Positions 36,014 through 44,737 of a stretch of DNA of 64,000 bases are shown here, in pieces. Both the position numbers and the translations under genes were made by a program. How positions within the stretch are numbered: position 1 is the stretch's first letter; each line of letters starts with the position of its first letter. The stretch lies in the NCBI GenBank assembly GCA_017428525.1, contig JAFRQQ010000027.1, positions 1 through 64,000 on the forward strand, read 5' to 3'. The notes beneath the pieces were generated by a model. That model did no database searches, was not told where the DNA came from, and was given only the letters and a program-made list of their open reading frames with translations. The stretch is from Clostridia bacterium (GTDB taxonomy: Bacteria; Bacillota; Clostridia; Oscillospirales; Acutalibacteraceae).

Positions 36014-36811
36014 ATGATAAAATATCAGCTTTGGGAAGGCAACGCGCCGGGCTTTGATCCGGCCTGCGGCGATTTTCAGCCGTTCATGGAGATTTTTCCC
36101 GCGCCGGGCAACGAACCCGCGCCCTGCATCGTGATTTTCCCGGGCGGCGCCTATGCCTTTGTCAGCCTGGAAAACGAAGGCTATCCGATCGCGGAGCTTG
36201 TCAACGGACACGGCTATGCCGCGGCGGTCGTGCATTACCGCGTCGCGCCCTACGCCTATCCGACGCCGGTGCTCGATGCGCAGCGCGCCGTGCGCGCCGT
36301 GCGGTATCATGCGAAGGAATGGGGCATTGATCCCGACCGGATCGGCACGATCGGCTTTTCCGCCGGCGGCCATCTCTGCTGCATGTCCGCGCTGCTGTTT
36401 GACGACGGTCTGCCTGCCGGCGACGCGATCGACCGCACCTCCTGCCGCATCAGCACCGCCGCCCCCTGCTACGCCGTTTCCAGCCTGGACAGCGCCATCA
36501 CGCACATGGGCACGCGCGAGAATTTCCTGGGCGCGGAGAATACCGATGCGCGCGCCGCAGCTTTTTCCGCAGAAAACATGCTGCGCGACGACGCACCCGC
36601 CTTCTTCATCTGGCACACCGCAACCGACGACGCCGTTCCGGTCGCCTGCGCGCTGCGGCTGGCCGATGCGCTGATCCGGCGCAGGCTTTCCTGCGAGCTG
36701 CTGATCTATCCCGAAGGCCGCCACGGTCTGGGCCTTGCGCAGGATGAACCGCTGGCCGACGGCTGGCCGGACGCCTATCTGCGCTGGCTCGATGAACAAT
36801 ATCGGAAATAA
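36014..36811 (+). CDS. Alpha/beta-hydrolase, acetyl-esterase/xylan-esterase-like
   Basis: About 266 residues, no signal peptide. The oxyanion region IVIFPGGAY, nucleophile elbow GFSAGGH, then HTATDDAVPV (Asp) and GRHGLGLA (His) give a complete triad in the pattern of carbohydrate-acetyl esterases (BD-FAE/AXE group). Substrate is not certain. Start at 36014 is chosen for spacing from GAGGG; ATG 36011 is equally possible. Directly downstream of tex, closed by a terminator. Confidence 0.78.
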   Translation: MIKYQLWEGNAPGFDPACGDFQPFMEIFPAPGNEPAPCIVIFPGGAYAFVSLENEGYPIAELVNGHGYAAAVVHYRVAPYAYPTPVLDAQRAVRAVRYHAKEWGIDPDRIGTIGFSAGGHLCCMSALLFDDGLPAGDAIDRTSCRISTAAPCYAVSSLDSAITHMGTRENFLGAENTDARAAAFSAENMLRDDAPAFFIWHTATDDAVPVACALRLADALIRRRLSCELLIYPEGRHGLGLAQDEPLADGWPDAYLRWLDEQYRK

Positions 36812-36816
36812 GATTC

Positions 36817-36852
36817 ACACAGCGTCCGTTCACCGACGGGCGCTGTGTTTTT
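36817..36852 (+). terminator. Terminator after alpha/beta-hydrolase gene
   Basis: ACACAGCG and CGCTGTGT pair, with an inner CCGT/ACGG-type continuation, followed by T-rich sequence. The remaining gap to 36958 shows nothing further. Confidence 0.78.
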
Positions 36853-36974
36853 CTCTGCCGCAGACACATCCCGGCGTTGTCCGCATACACTGACACTGGA
36901 GGGCGCGCATTCCCCGCCGCCGCTCCGGCCCGCAGGCGCCCTCCGCATGCTCCCGGAAAGGAGGAACCAGACGC

Positions 36975-37829
36975 TTGCAACCCTTCTATAATCAGGCAAT
37001 GCTTTCCTATAATAATATCGTCACCGCGTCCAACCTTGTGCGCGGCACGCTGCGCACGGCGCTGCAGGTGACGAAAACGCCGGTCAAGGACACCTACGTC
37101 CACGGCGAGGAACTCACCTATCTGATCAGCATTCAGAATACCGGCGACACGGCGTTCACGGGGCTGACCGTCACCGACAATCTCGGCGCTTATACCTTCG
37201 GCACGGGCACGGTCGTACCCCTGACCTACGTCGACGGCACGCTGACCGTGCTCGCCGACGGCGTGCCGGCCACCGGTCCCGTCGTGCAGGAAACGGATCC
37301 GCTGACGGTGACCGGCGTCAATGTGCCGGCCGGCGGCAGCGTTGTGATCGCCTATGCCGTGACCGTCAACAGCTATGCGCCGCTCGGCGCGCAGGCCGCC
37401 GTGACCAACACCGTCACCGTGGACGGGGACGGGATGACCGCGCCGATGACCGCGACGGCGGAGATCACCGCCGCAGACGACGTGACCCTCGCGATCACCA
37501 AATCGATCGATCCGAATCCCGTCACCGAGCGCGGGCAGGTCACCTACACCTTTGAGATCTGCAACTACGGCAGTCAGCCCGCCACGGCCGCGGACAACGC
37601 CGTGCTCACGGATCAGTTTGATCCCGTGCTCTCCGCACTCACCGCCACACTCAACGGCACGGCGCTGACCGCAACAACCGATTACACCTATGACGAAGAC
37701 AGCGGTCTGTTTGAGACCGTTGCCGGCGTGCTCACCGTCCCTGCCGCCGCCTATGCGCAGGATCCGGAAACCGGCGCGTGGAGCATCACGCCCGGCCTTG
37801 CGACGCTGGCCGTTACCGGCACGATCTGA
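36975..37829 (+). CDS. DUF11-domain protein without signal peptide
   Basis: 284 residues starting from TTG at 36975, with AAAGGAGG about ten bases upstream. Two DUF11-type beta-sandwich modules are visible: ALQVTKTPVKDTYVHGEELTY... (about 32-150) and LAITKSIDPNPVTERGQVTYT... (about 176-284), each with conserved NTGD / NYGS turns. DUF11 modules usually occur in secreted surface proteins, but no signal peptide, anchor or membrane segment is seen here. Function unknown. It stands alone between two terminators. Confidence 0.82.
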   Translation: MQPFYNQAMLSYNNIVTASNLVRGTLRTALQVTKTPVKDTYVHGEELTYLISIQNTGDTAFTGLTVTDNLGAYTFGTGTVVPLTYVDGTLTVLADGVPATGPVVQETDPLTVTGVNVPAGGSVVIAYAVTVNSYAPLGAQAAVTNTVTVDGDGMTAPMTATAEITAADDVTLAITKSIDPNPVTERGQVTYTFEICNYGSQPATAADNAVLTDQFDPVLSALTATLNGTALTATTDYTYDEDSGLFETVAGVLTVPAAAYAQDPETGAWSITPGLATLAVTGTI

Positions 37830-37844
37830 ATCGCAGAAAAAAGC

Positions 37845-37870
37845 GAGGCCCGCGCAGCAGCGCGGGCCTC
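37845..37870. terminator. Bidirectional terminator between convergent genes
   Basis: GAGGCCCGCGC and GCGCGGGCCTC form a perfect 11-bp stem with a 4-base loop; T-rich sequence follows on the plus strand and GCTTTTTTC on the minus strand, serving the DUF11 and epimerase genes. Confidence 0.92.
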
Positions 37871-37888
37871 ATTTTCGATTATCATTCT

Positions 37889-38908
37889 TTATTTTTTCTT
37901 TTTCGATTCTTTATCCTTATCGACCGGATTGGCCTTCAGCCAGGCGACGGTGTCTGTGAGCGACTCGGTTGCGGTCAGGGGCGCGAAGCCCAGCTCCTTT
38001 CTGGCCTTCTCGTTGCTGAAATGGCAGTTCTCGCAGATCTTTTCAATCGAAAACACGGTCAGGATCGGCGGGATCTTCAGCAGCCTGAACAGCAGCCGGA
38101 TCACCGGCAGCATCGTCAGCAGGAAGCGCTTGCTCAGCCGGATGCGCGGCGCGCGCTTGCCGTTGATTTTGGCGAGCGTCGAAATGAAGCGGTCGATCGT
38201 CATGCGCTCTCCGCTCAGGAAATAGCTCTCGCCGCCCTTGCCGCGCTCCGCTGCCGCGATCATGCCCTTGGCCACGTCCCGCACATCAATGAAGTTATAG
38301 GCGCCGAAGCCCAGGGAACAGGGAAACAGGCCGCGGTCATACAGCCGGATCATCGTGCAGACGCTGTTTTTGCCGTAAATATCATCCGGCCCGATGCAGC
38401 AGGAGGGCATCACGACGCAGGTTTTCAGCGTGTCGTCGGAGGCGTCGAGCACATACTGGCTGGCCGCCGCCTTGGATTTGGCGTAGGCGTCCGGCACGGC
38501 GTCGGGGTCGAACCGCTCCGGCTCCGTCATCAGCGCGTGGCCGGGCGCGGCAGGCACCGCGTCCACGGAGGACACGAACACGAGATTCTTCACCCCGCAG
38601 GCCTTGCAGGCGTCCGTCACCTGCTTTGTGCCTTCAAAATTCACCTTCCAGACCAGATCGTCCTTGGTGCCGGTGATGTCGATCAGCCCCGCCACATGAT
38701 AAACCGTCTCCGCGCCGGCAAACGCGGCGCGCAGCTTCTCCGGCTCATTGATGTCGCCGAAGACCTTTTCGCAGCCGAAATGATCCAGCTCATGGGAATC
38801 ATGGCGCAGAAACAGGCGGATTTTTTCGCCGCGGGCGGCAAGCTCGCTGACCAGCGCATAGCCGACATAGCCGCGCGCGCCGGTCACAACGGAAATCTTA
38901 TCCTGCAT
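37889..38908 (-). CDS. NAD(P)-dependent epimerase / reductase (extended SDR)
   Basis: 339 residues. Nucleotide-binding GARGYVG at residue 10, the TVYHVAG strand, catalytic YAKSK near 148 and preceding Ser (VFVSSVDAV) define an extended short-chain dehydrogenase of the dihydroflavonol-reductase/NAD-epimerase group. C-terminus is Lys-rich (ESKKKK). Substrate unknown. GAGGAA precedes the ATG. The promoter carries repeated TTGTCT half-sites, suggesting control by a repressor not found nearby. Confidence 0.85.
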   Translation of the reverse strand: MQDKISVVTGARGYVGYALVSELAARGEKIRLFLRHDSHELDHFGCEKVFGDINEPEKLRAAFAGAETVYHVAGLIDITGTKDDLVWKVNFEGTKQVTDACKACGVKNLVFVSSVDAVPAAPGHALMTEPERFDPDAVPDAYAKSKAAASQYVLDASDDTLKTCVVMPSCCIGPDDIYGKNSVCTMIRLYDRGLFPCSLGFGAYNFIDVRDVAKGMIAAAERGKGGESYFLSGERMTIDRFISTLAKINGKRAPRIRLSKRFLLTMLPVIRLLFRLLKIPPILTVFSIEKICENCHFSNEKARKELGFAPLTATESLTDTVAWLKANPVDKDKESKKKK

Positions 38909-38922
38909 AACAGTTCCTCAAT

Positions 38923-38993
38923 TTGTCTAAATTTTGACATTCTTGTCTGAATCTAATTATACCATAGTTTGGTTTTTTGAAAACAGACAAAAT
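38923..38993 (-). promoter_or_regulatory. Promoter and operator-like repeats of the SDR gene
   Basis: Minus-strand extended -10 TGGTATAAT (TATAAT at 38956-38961). Around it lie TTGTCTAAAT (38923) and TTGTCTGAAT (38943) in direct repeat exactly 20 bp apart, a third half-site in opposite orientation (CAGACAAAA near 38984), and the near-palindrome TGTCTAAATTTTGACA (38924-38939). Two helical turns between sites suggests a dimeric repressor. Confidence 0.6.
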
Positions 38994-39024
38994 GCAGGAA
39001 CTGTCGGTTTTTCCCTTCCGCGTA

Positions 39025-40401
39025 TTATTCCTGTGCGGTGCGGGTCAGGTTTTTCATCCAGTTGAAGCGGTTGATCTTCACCGCCGCCACGAAGCATTTG
39101 AGGATCTGGTCGCATTTCAGGCAGGCGAACACCACCCAGGGCGGCGCGCCGAAATGCGCGGCGAGCAGCGCCGAGGGCAGCACGATCAGCAGCACGAAAA
39201 TCGCGTCATTCTTGAAGACAAAGCCGATATCGCCGCCGGATTTCACCAGACCGAACAGGCAGGCGGCCTGATAGCAGGTGCCGATCATCGTCACGGAGAG
39301 CACCGTGCAGAACTGCCGGGCGAAGCCGGCCGCCTCCGGCGTCACGCCGCCGTAGAGCCGGATGAAGGGCCCCTTCAGCAGCGCGATCATGCCGCCGGTC
39401 AGCAAGCCGAGGCAGAGGAAGAGCAGCTGCGTTGTGCGCGCGTATTCCTTCACCTGCTCCGTGCGCCCCGCGCCGACGGCCTTGCCTGTGATCACCCCCA
39501 CGGCGGAGGCCATGCCGTTCATCGCCACATAGGCGAGCGTATTCATGGAATTTGCGATGCTCGCCGCCGCCGTCACCGCTGCGCCGAAGCGCCCGAGGAT
39601 CATGGAGTTGCCCATCATATTGACGCCCCAGATGATCTGCCCGCCGACGATCGGCAGCCCGTAACGGATGAAATCGCGGCGCAGGAGAGGATCGGTCTGC
39701 AGCAGGTCCCGCACACGCAGCCGCAGCCGCTGATCCATGCGCAGCACATAAAAGAGCATGATGGCCGTTTCGATCACGCGGGCAATCAGCGTTGCCGCCG
39801 CCGCGCCGCGCACGCCGAGTGCGGGCAGGCCGAGCTTGCCGAAAATCAGAATATAATTCAGACTGATATTGAAAACCAGTGAAATCGCGGAAACCGCCAT
39901 GCCGATGCGCGCCACCTCGACGCTGCGCATGGCGGCGATCAGCGCCTGCGTGACGCAGAAGAAGGCATAGGACAGGCAGACGATCCGCAGATACTGCGCG
40001 CCCTCGGCGATCACGGCGGGATCCTGCGTGAATAAACGGAGGACCCGCGTCGGGAACAGCAGACAGATCAGGGAAAGCAGCAGCCCGAAGGCAAGGGAAA
40101 AATGCACGCCGATGGCGATGATGCGCTTGATGCTGCGCACGTCCTGTTTCCCCCAATACTGCGCGGCAAGGATCAGGATCGCGCCCTCCACGCCGCCGGA
40201 AAACAGCTGCAGCAGGGTCTGGATCTGGTTGCCGAGATAGACGCCGGAGATCGCGGCGTCCCCCAGCGCGCCGACCATCAGGTTGTCGGCGAAATTGACC
40301 GCAAAGGTGATCAGATTCTGCAGCGCGACCGGCACGGCCAGCGCCGCGAGCGTGCGGTAAAACGTCTGATTCCGCGTGATCCATCGACGGTTGGTTTCCA
40401 T
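39025..40401 (-). CDS. MATE-family efflux transporter
   Basis: 458-residue, twelve-segment membrane exporter of the MatE superfamily (NorM/DinF type), driven by Na+ or H+. Two homologous halves are visible, with QNLITFAVNFADNLMVG at the N-terminus and GQIIWGVNMMGNSMILGRFG starting the second. Start at 40401 after GAAGGGAAG; the longer frame to 40512 runs through the promoter. Substrate unknown. Confidence 0.92.
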   Translation of the reverse strand: METNRRWITRNQTFYRTLAALAVPVALQNLITFAVNFADNLMVGALGDAAISGVYLGNQIQTLLQLFSGGVEGAILILAAQYWGKQDVRSIKRIIAIGVHFSLAFGLLLSLICLLFPTRVLRLFTQDPAVIAEGAQYLRIVCLSYAFFCVTQALIAAMRSVEVARIGMAVSAISLVFNISLNYILIFGKLGLPALGVRGAAAATLIARVIETAIMLFYVLRMDQRLRLRVRDLLQTDPLLRRDFIRYGLPIVGGQIIWGVNMMGNSMILGRFGAAVTAAASIANSMNTLAYVAMNGMASAVGVITGKAVGAGRTEQVKEYARTTQLLFLCLGLLTGGMIALLKGPFIRLYGGVTPEAAGFARQFCTVLSVTMIGTCYQAACLFGLVKSGGDIGFVFKNDAIFVLLIVLPSALLAAHFGAPPWVVFACLKCDQILKCFVAAVKINRFNWMKNLTRTAQE

Positions 40402-40450
40402 TTGCTTCCCTTCTCCCGTACCGGCAGCCCGCCGGCGTTTTGCGGATACT

Positions 40451-40479
40451 ATTATACCACAGATGCGAAAAAGATACAA
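40451..40479 (-). promoter_or_regulatory. Promoter of the MATE gene
   Basis: Minus strand TTGTAT (40474-40479), 17-bp spacer, extended TGGTATAAT (TATAAT 40451-40456). Confidence 0.85.
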
Positions 40480-40557
40480 TCCGTCCCGCGGTTTTTGTTG
40501 CATCTTCCGCACAATTATGCTAGACTGAAGCTATCAAGCAGACAGGAGGTCTTGCGT

Positions 40558-42828
40558 ATGCTGCGAATCCTTCGCGCGGTCGTTGCGCTGGTTGTCGCCG
40601 CCCAGCTGCTGTTCGGCGCGCTGCTGAACGGCGGCGCAGGCGGCGGCGAGGTCACAAAGCCGGTATCGGACGGCGTTTCGCAATTTGCGGATCCCTTCAT
40701 CGGCACCGGCGGCATTCCCTGGATGTGCGGAATGCTCAGCCCGGCGGCTGCCGCACCCTTCGGCTGCGTGCGGCTCGGGCCGGACACCTGTGCCGTCGGC
40801 GGCCTTGCAAAAATCAAGACGAACACCTCCGGCTATTACTATGAGCACCGGCACCTGCTCGGCTTCAGCCTGAGCCGGCTGTCCGGCACCGGCGCGCGGG
40901 ATTACGGCATGTTTCGCGTCACGCCCGCCGCGGGGAGCGGCTGCAAACCGCAGCCGGCCGCGCTCGCCTTTTCCCATCAAAATGAAGCCGCGACCCCCGG
41001 CTATTATGCGGTCGATCTGCCCGGGGCGGCCGTGCAGTGCGAGATGACGGCCACCGCCCACGCCGGGCTGCTGCGCTGCACCTTCCGCACGGAAAAAGCC
41101 GCCGGCCTTTATCTGGACGCGGCCGCGTGCCTGAGCGGCGGACGCACGGAAAACGCAGAGATCACCGCAGATCCCGCCGCGCGAAGCCTGACCGCGCAGG
41201 TGACGCTCTTCGGCGTATTCTCCGGCCGTTACGGCGGGCTGCCGGCCTATCTCTATGCGGAATGGGATGCGCCTGCCGCCGTGACCGCGCACACCGCCGC
41301 CGGCGATCTACCGGGGGCTGCATCGGCCGTGGGCGAGGATGCAGGTCTGCTGCTGCAGTTCGACGGCTGCAAAGGCAAGCCGATCACCCTGCGCATGGGG
41401 CTGAGCTTTGTCAGCGCGGAAAACGCGAAGGAGAATCTGCTTGCGGAGGTCGGCGATCAGTCCTTTGACGAGGTGCTGCGGTCAACGCAGGCGCAGTGGG
41501 ACGCGCAGCTGGGCGCGATTGCCATCGACGCGGACGACGAAACAAAAACCGTATTCTATACCGCGCTGTACCACGCGATGCTCATGCCGACCGATTTCAC
41601 CGACGTCAACGGCGATTACCGCGGCTTCGACGGCGCAACGCACACGGCGGCGGACTTCACCTACCGCACCGACCTCTCGCTCTGGGATACCGTGCGCAAC
41701 GTCCACGCGCTTTATACGCTGATCGCGCCGGAGATCCAGCAGGATTGCCTGCAAAGTCTGCTCTGCATGGCGTCGCAGGGCGGTCTGCTGCCCCGCTGGC
41801 CGCAGGGCGGCGGCGAATCCGGCTCGATGTTCGGCAATCCCGCCAACATTCTCTTTGCCGAAAGCTATCTGAAGGGCGTGCCGTTCGACCTCGAGGCGGC
41901 CTATGCCGCCGTGACGACGGCGTCGGAAACCGAACAAGGCCGCGAGGGCATTGAATTATATAAAGAATACGGCTATCTGCCGGACGATCTGACCGCGCGC
42001 TATTCCGTCTCCAAAACGCTGGAATACGCCTGGGAGGACGCCGCTGCCGCCGTGCTGGCCGAAGCGACGGGCGAGCAGGACGCCGCCGACGCGCTGCGCA
42101 CGCGCGCGCAGAATTACCGCAACCTCTGGGATGCGGATACGCAGTATTTCCGCCCGCGCAACAGCGACGGGAGCTGGGGCCGGATGATCACGGGCATGAC
42201 CTCGTTTTTTGACGATATTTTCGGCACGGACATCTTCAAAGCCTACTGCGAGGGCAGCGCCCGGCAGTGGCGCTGGAGCGCGCTTCACGATCCGGACGGC
42301 ATGGTCGCCCTGTTCGGCTCGAAGGAGGCCTTTGCGCGGGAGCTGAACGCCTTCATGGAGGACGCCGCGCCGACGCTCGGCTTTATCGACCCCGGCGCAG
42401 GCTACTGGATCGGCAATCAGCACGACCTGCACACGGCCTACCTTTTCAATCATGCCGACCGCCCCGACCTGACGCAGAAATGGGTGCGCTGGACGCTGAA
42501 AAACCGCTTCAGCACCGCGCCGGAGGGGCTCGACGGCAACGACGACGGCGGCACGCTGAGCAGCTGGTATGTCTTCTCGGCGCTCGGGTTTTATCCGATC
42601 GCGGGCACGGACCGCTACTGGCTCGGCTCGCCCTGCGTTGACAGCGCGGCGCTGACGCTGCCGAACGGCAGCACGCTGCGCATCGAGGCGAAAAATCAAA
42701 GCGAACGCAATGTCTATGTTGCTGCCGTCACGCTCAACGGCACGGCGCTGACCGAACCCTTCCTGACCCACGCGCAGCTGCTCGAGGGCGGCACGCTGAC
42801 CTTCACCATGACGGATACGCCGAACTGA
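40558..42828 (+). CDS. Secreted GH92 glycosidase with Gln at the acid position (predicted mannose-phosphodiester hydrolase)
   Basis: 756 residues with an N-terminal signal or anchor segment (about 1-24). The N-terminal GH92 beta-sandwich begins with FADPFIGTGG; the C-terminal (alpha/alpha)6 domain has GESGSMFGNPANILFAE, GNQHDLHTAYLFNHA and GNDDGGTLSSWYVFSALGFYP. Typical GH92 alpha-mannosidases read GNEP where this one has GNQH (Gln621); the catalytic Asp-rich GNDD (661-663) is kept. Loss of the acid is reported for family members that cleave mannose-1-phosphate diesters, which need no leaving-group protonation. GGAGG precedes the ATG at 40558; a weak promoter TTGCAT-17-TAGACT (40500-40528 region) is possible. 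It is divergent from MATE and monocistronic. Confidence 0.9.
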   Translation: MLRILRAVVALVVAAQLLFGALLNGGAGGGEVTKPVSDGVSQFADPFIGTGGIPWMCGMLSPAAAAPFGCVRLGPDTCAVGGLAKIKTNTSGYYYEHRHLLGFSLSRLSGTGARDYGMFRVTPAAGSGCKPQPAALAFSHQNEAATPGYYAVDLPGAAVQCEMTATAHAGLLRCTFRTEKAAGLYLDAAACLSGGRTENAEITADPAARSLTAQVTLFGVFSGRYGGLPAYLYAEWDAPAAVTAHTAAGDLPGAASAVGEDAGLLLQFDGCKGKPITLRMGLSFVSAENAKENLLAEVGDQSFDEVLRSTQAQWDAQLGAIAIDADDETKTVFYTALYHAMLMPTDFTDVNGDYRGFDGATHTAADFTYRTDLSLWDTVRNVHALYTLIAPEIQQDCLQSLLCMASQGGLLPRWPQGGGESGSMFGNPANILFAESYLKGVPFDLEAAYAAVTTASETEQGREGIELYKEYGYLPDDLTARYSVSKTLEYAWEDAAAAVLAEATGEQDAADALRTRAQNYRNLWDADTQYFRPRNSDGSWGRMITGMTSFFDDIFGTDIFKAYCEGSARQWRWSALHDPDGMVALFGSKEAFARELNAFMEDAAPTLGFIDPGAGYWIGNQHDLHTAYLFNHADRPDLTQKWVRWTLKNRFSTAPEGLDGNDDGGTLSSWYVFSALGFYPIAGTDRYWLGSPCVDSAALTLPNGSTLRIEAKNQSERNVYVAAVTLNGTALTEPFLTHAQLLEGGTLTFTMTDTPN

Positions 42829-42843
42829 CAAATAAGAAAAAAC

Positions 42844-42890
42844 GCGCCCCGGAGGCAGCCTGAACGGCCGCTCCGGGGCGCTGCTGTTAT
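42844..42890 (-). terminator. Terminator of the DUF6273 gene (between convergent genes)
   Basis: GCGCCCCGGA and TCCGGGGCGC form a 10-bp stem over an 18-base loop; on the minus strand GTTTTTTC follows. The plus-strand T-run is poor. Confidence 0.8.
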
Positions 42891-42908
42891 GACATTTTCA
42901 AACGCGCT

Positions 42909-44627
42909 TTACTGCACTTTCTTTTTCCGCAGGATCAGCATAATAATCAGCACGGCGATCAGGGCGACGGCGGCAACTGCGGCAGCTGCGGTGAGGATGA
43001 GCGTGCGGCGCGTATACGTCGGCGCGGCTTCCTCTATTTTGTCGAGGGTCTGCTGGAATTGAACCTGACAGCCGTTCTTCTCCGCATAGGCCGCGGCAGG
43101 GCTGCCCTCCTCGCAGATGACGGTCATCTTGCCCTGCTGACTTTCAAACGCATGGTCGCCGAAGCGGTAAACGCTCGCGGGCACAACGACCTCGGTCGCC
43201 TGCGACTGCGCGAAGGCGTTGTCGGCCACGCCGATCACGGGATGGCCGTCGATCTTCGCCGGAATCTCCACGCGCTGCGCCGTGCCGCAATACTGCACGA
43301 TCAGCGCCTCGAGCTGCTGCAGGATGTAGCTGAAATCCTCAAAGCGCAGCAGCACATAATCCTGCCCGTCGAGCTGCACCGTGCCGCTGCCGTCCGGGGA
43401 GGTCGGCGAGGTCACGATCGCCGGCAGCGTTGCCTGCGTGAGGGTGGTTGCGGGGGTCTTCGTCGTTGCGGCGGGCGTGGTGGTCGCGGCGGGCTTGGTG
43501 GTAGCGGCGGGTTTGGTGGTGGCAGACTTGGTCGTTGCGGCGGGATTCGTGGTGGCGGATTGTGCGGTCGTCGCCGGCTCCGCGCCGAGAGAGGACAGAT
43601 TCAGTTCTAAAGCGGGACGTACGCCGACATTGGTGTCATAAGAACAACAGGAGTAGTTGACGTTGCCTTCGTAGTAGACACTGCACGTAATGTCAGAGTC
43701 GTAGCCGGGCGAGCGCAACCGCCAAAAGGAGTATCCGTCGTAACTGCTGCCACTTTTATGACACACAAACAGGCCCTGACACTTTGCATAGTCACTGCCT
43801 TTTGCCTGACGGGCAGAATCATAGGTTGAATAGGATGTGCTGAATCCGTAACTGCTGTTCAGGACCTCATCATAGGAGAGCAGAAAGACTTTTTCGTTTG
43901 TATTTTTACTGTCGTACTTTTCGAATCCTGTTGCTCCGTTTAATGTATTACACCCTTTGTTGGTATGCGATGCCGACTCAATTTTGTTTTGTTGGCTCTC
44001 CGTAAATGCCATTGCGTAAAAATCATTGTTCAGCCACGTTCTCAGCGAGGACGTTTCCCAATCGGAAGTGTACGCCCCTTTATCGTTATAACGCTCGCTA
44101 TCACTGCTGTTATACTTTATATAGTTGGAATACGGCTGGCTGTCAATGATCGTTTCACACATCACAAAGCTGGTGGAAGCGTCAAGCACGCGCCATCTCA
44201 GCGGCTCATATTTGAACCAGTAAACTGTATCGACGGAATATCCATTCTCGTCCTGAAATGAGCTTGACGCACTCAATCTGCCTCCTGTCCAAAAAGGACG
44301 ATATTGGGAGAACGTCACGCCCCTGTATTTGCCGCCGTTAAAGCTTACGTCCTTGTAGCGCATATAATCAGACGCCGTCATCAAACCGTCTTCCCTATCA
44401 CCCGTCCCGCTGTAATAACCGTAGCTTCTCCATGTACCGCCCTGCGCGTTCAATGCAGCCCCCATGGAGGCAGTCACGTCGGTCTGCGGGTAGCTGCCGA
44501 ATTCGATGATATCGCCGGTTTTATAGGTCGCCGCGCGGGCGGTCAGCCCCGGCGCAGCCGGACCGCAAATCACCGCCGCGCACAAAAGCAGCGTCAAGGC
44601 CTGCCGCAGTTTCGTTTTCATTTTCAT
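42909..44627 (-). CDS. DUF6273 surface protein with Thr-rich linker, LRR_5 module and C-terminal membrane anchor
   Basis: About 572 residues. Signal peptide, then a DUF6273 domain (about 35-345) with IEFGSYPQTDV, LRWRVLD, FWRLRSPGY and GVRPALELNLSS. A linker of TTKPAATT-like repeats (about 350-395) follows, then a segment with one BspA-type leucine-rich repeat (VADNAFAQSQ...VVVPASV, GDHAFES), and a final membrane segment plus RKKK. It is predicted to be anchored at the cell surface. The DUF6273-coding part (about 43610-44470) is visibly less GC-rich than its surroundings. GGAGG precedes ATG 44627; ATG 44621 is possible. Confidence 0.82.
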   Translation of the reverse strand: MKMKTKLRQALTLLLCAAVICGPAAPGLTARAATYKTGDIIEFGSYPQTDVTASMGAALNAQGGTWRSYGYYSGTGDREDGLMTASDYMRYKDVSFNGGKYRGVTFSQYRPFWTGGRLSASSSFQDENGYSVDTVYWFKYEPLRWRVLDASTSFVMCETIIDSQPYSNYIKYNSSDSERYNDKGAYTSDWETSSLRTWLNNDFYAMAFTESQQNKIESASHTNKGCNTLNGATGFEKYDSKNTNEKVFLLSYDEVLNSSYGFSTSYSTYDSARQAKGSDYAKCQGLFVCHKSGSSYDGYSFWRLRSPGYDSDITCSVYYEGNVNYSCCSYDTNVGVRPALELNLSSLGAEPATTAQSATTNPAATTKSATTKPAATTKPAATTTPAATTKTPATTLTQATLPAIVTSPTSPDGSGTVQLDGQDYVLLRFEDFSYILQQLEALIVQYCGTAQRVEIPAKIDGHPVIGVADNAFAQSQATEVVVPASVYRFGDHAFESQQGKMTVICEEGSPAAAYAEKNGCQVQFQQTLDKIEEAAPTYTRRTLILTAAAAVAAVALIAVLIIMLILRKKKVQ

Positions 44628-44667
44628 GCACCCTCCGTTCACCGCCCGAGCGGTTATTTCAATTGGA

Positions 44668-44696
44668 ATTATAAATGATCAGCCGCAAAATCGCAA
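44668..44696 (-). promoter_or_regulatory. Promoter of the DUF6273 gene
   Basis: Minus strand TTGCGA (44691-44696), 17-bp spacer, TATAAT (44668-44673), about 40 bases before the start codon. Confidence 0.82.
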
Positions 44697-44737
44697 GCAG
44701 ATTTTTCATGCATTTTCAAAGCGCGGCGCAGAAAATC

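Noticed and set aside
43440-43600. Short tandem repeats in the DUF6273 gene as a CRISPR or microsatellite
   Set aside because: They encode the TTKPAATT-like linker in frame and are explained by the protein's repeat structure.
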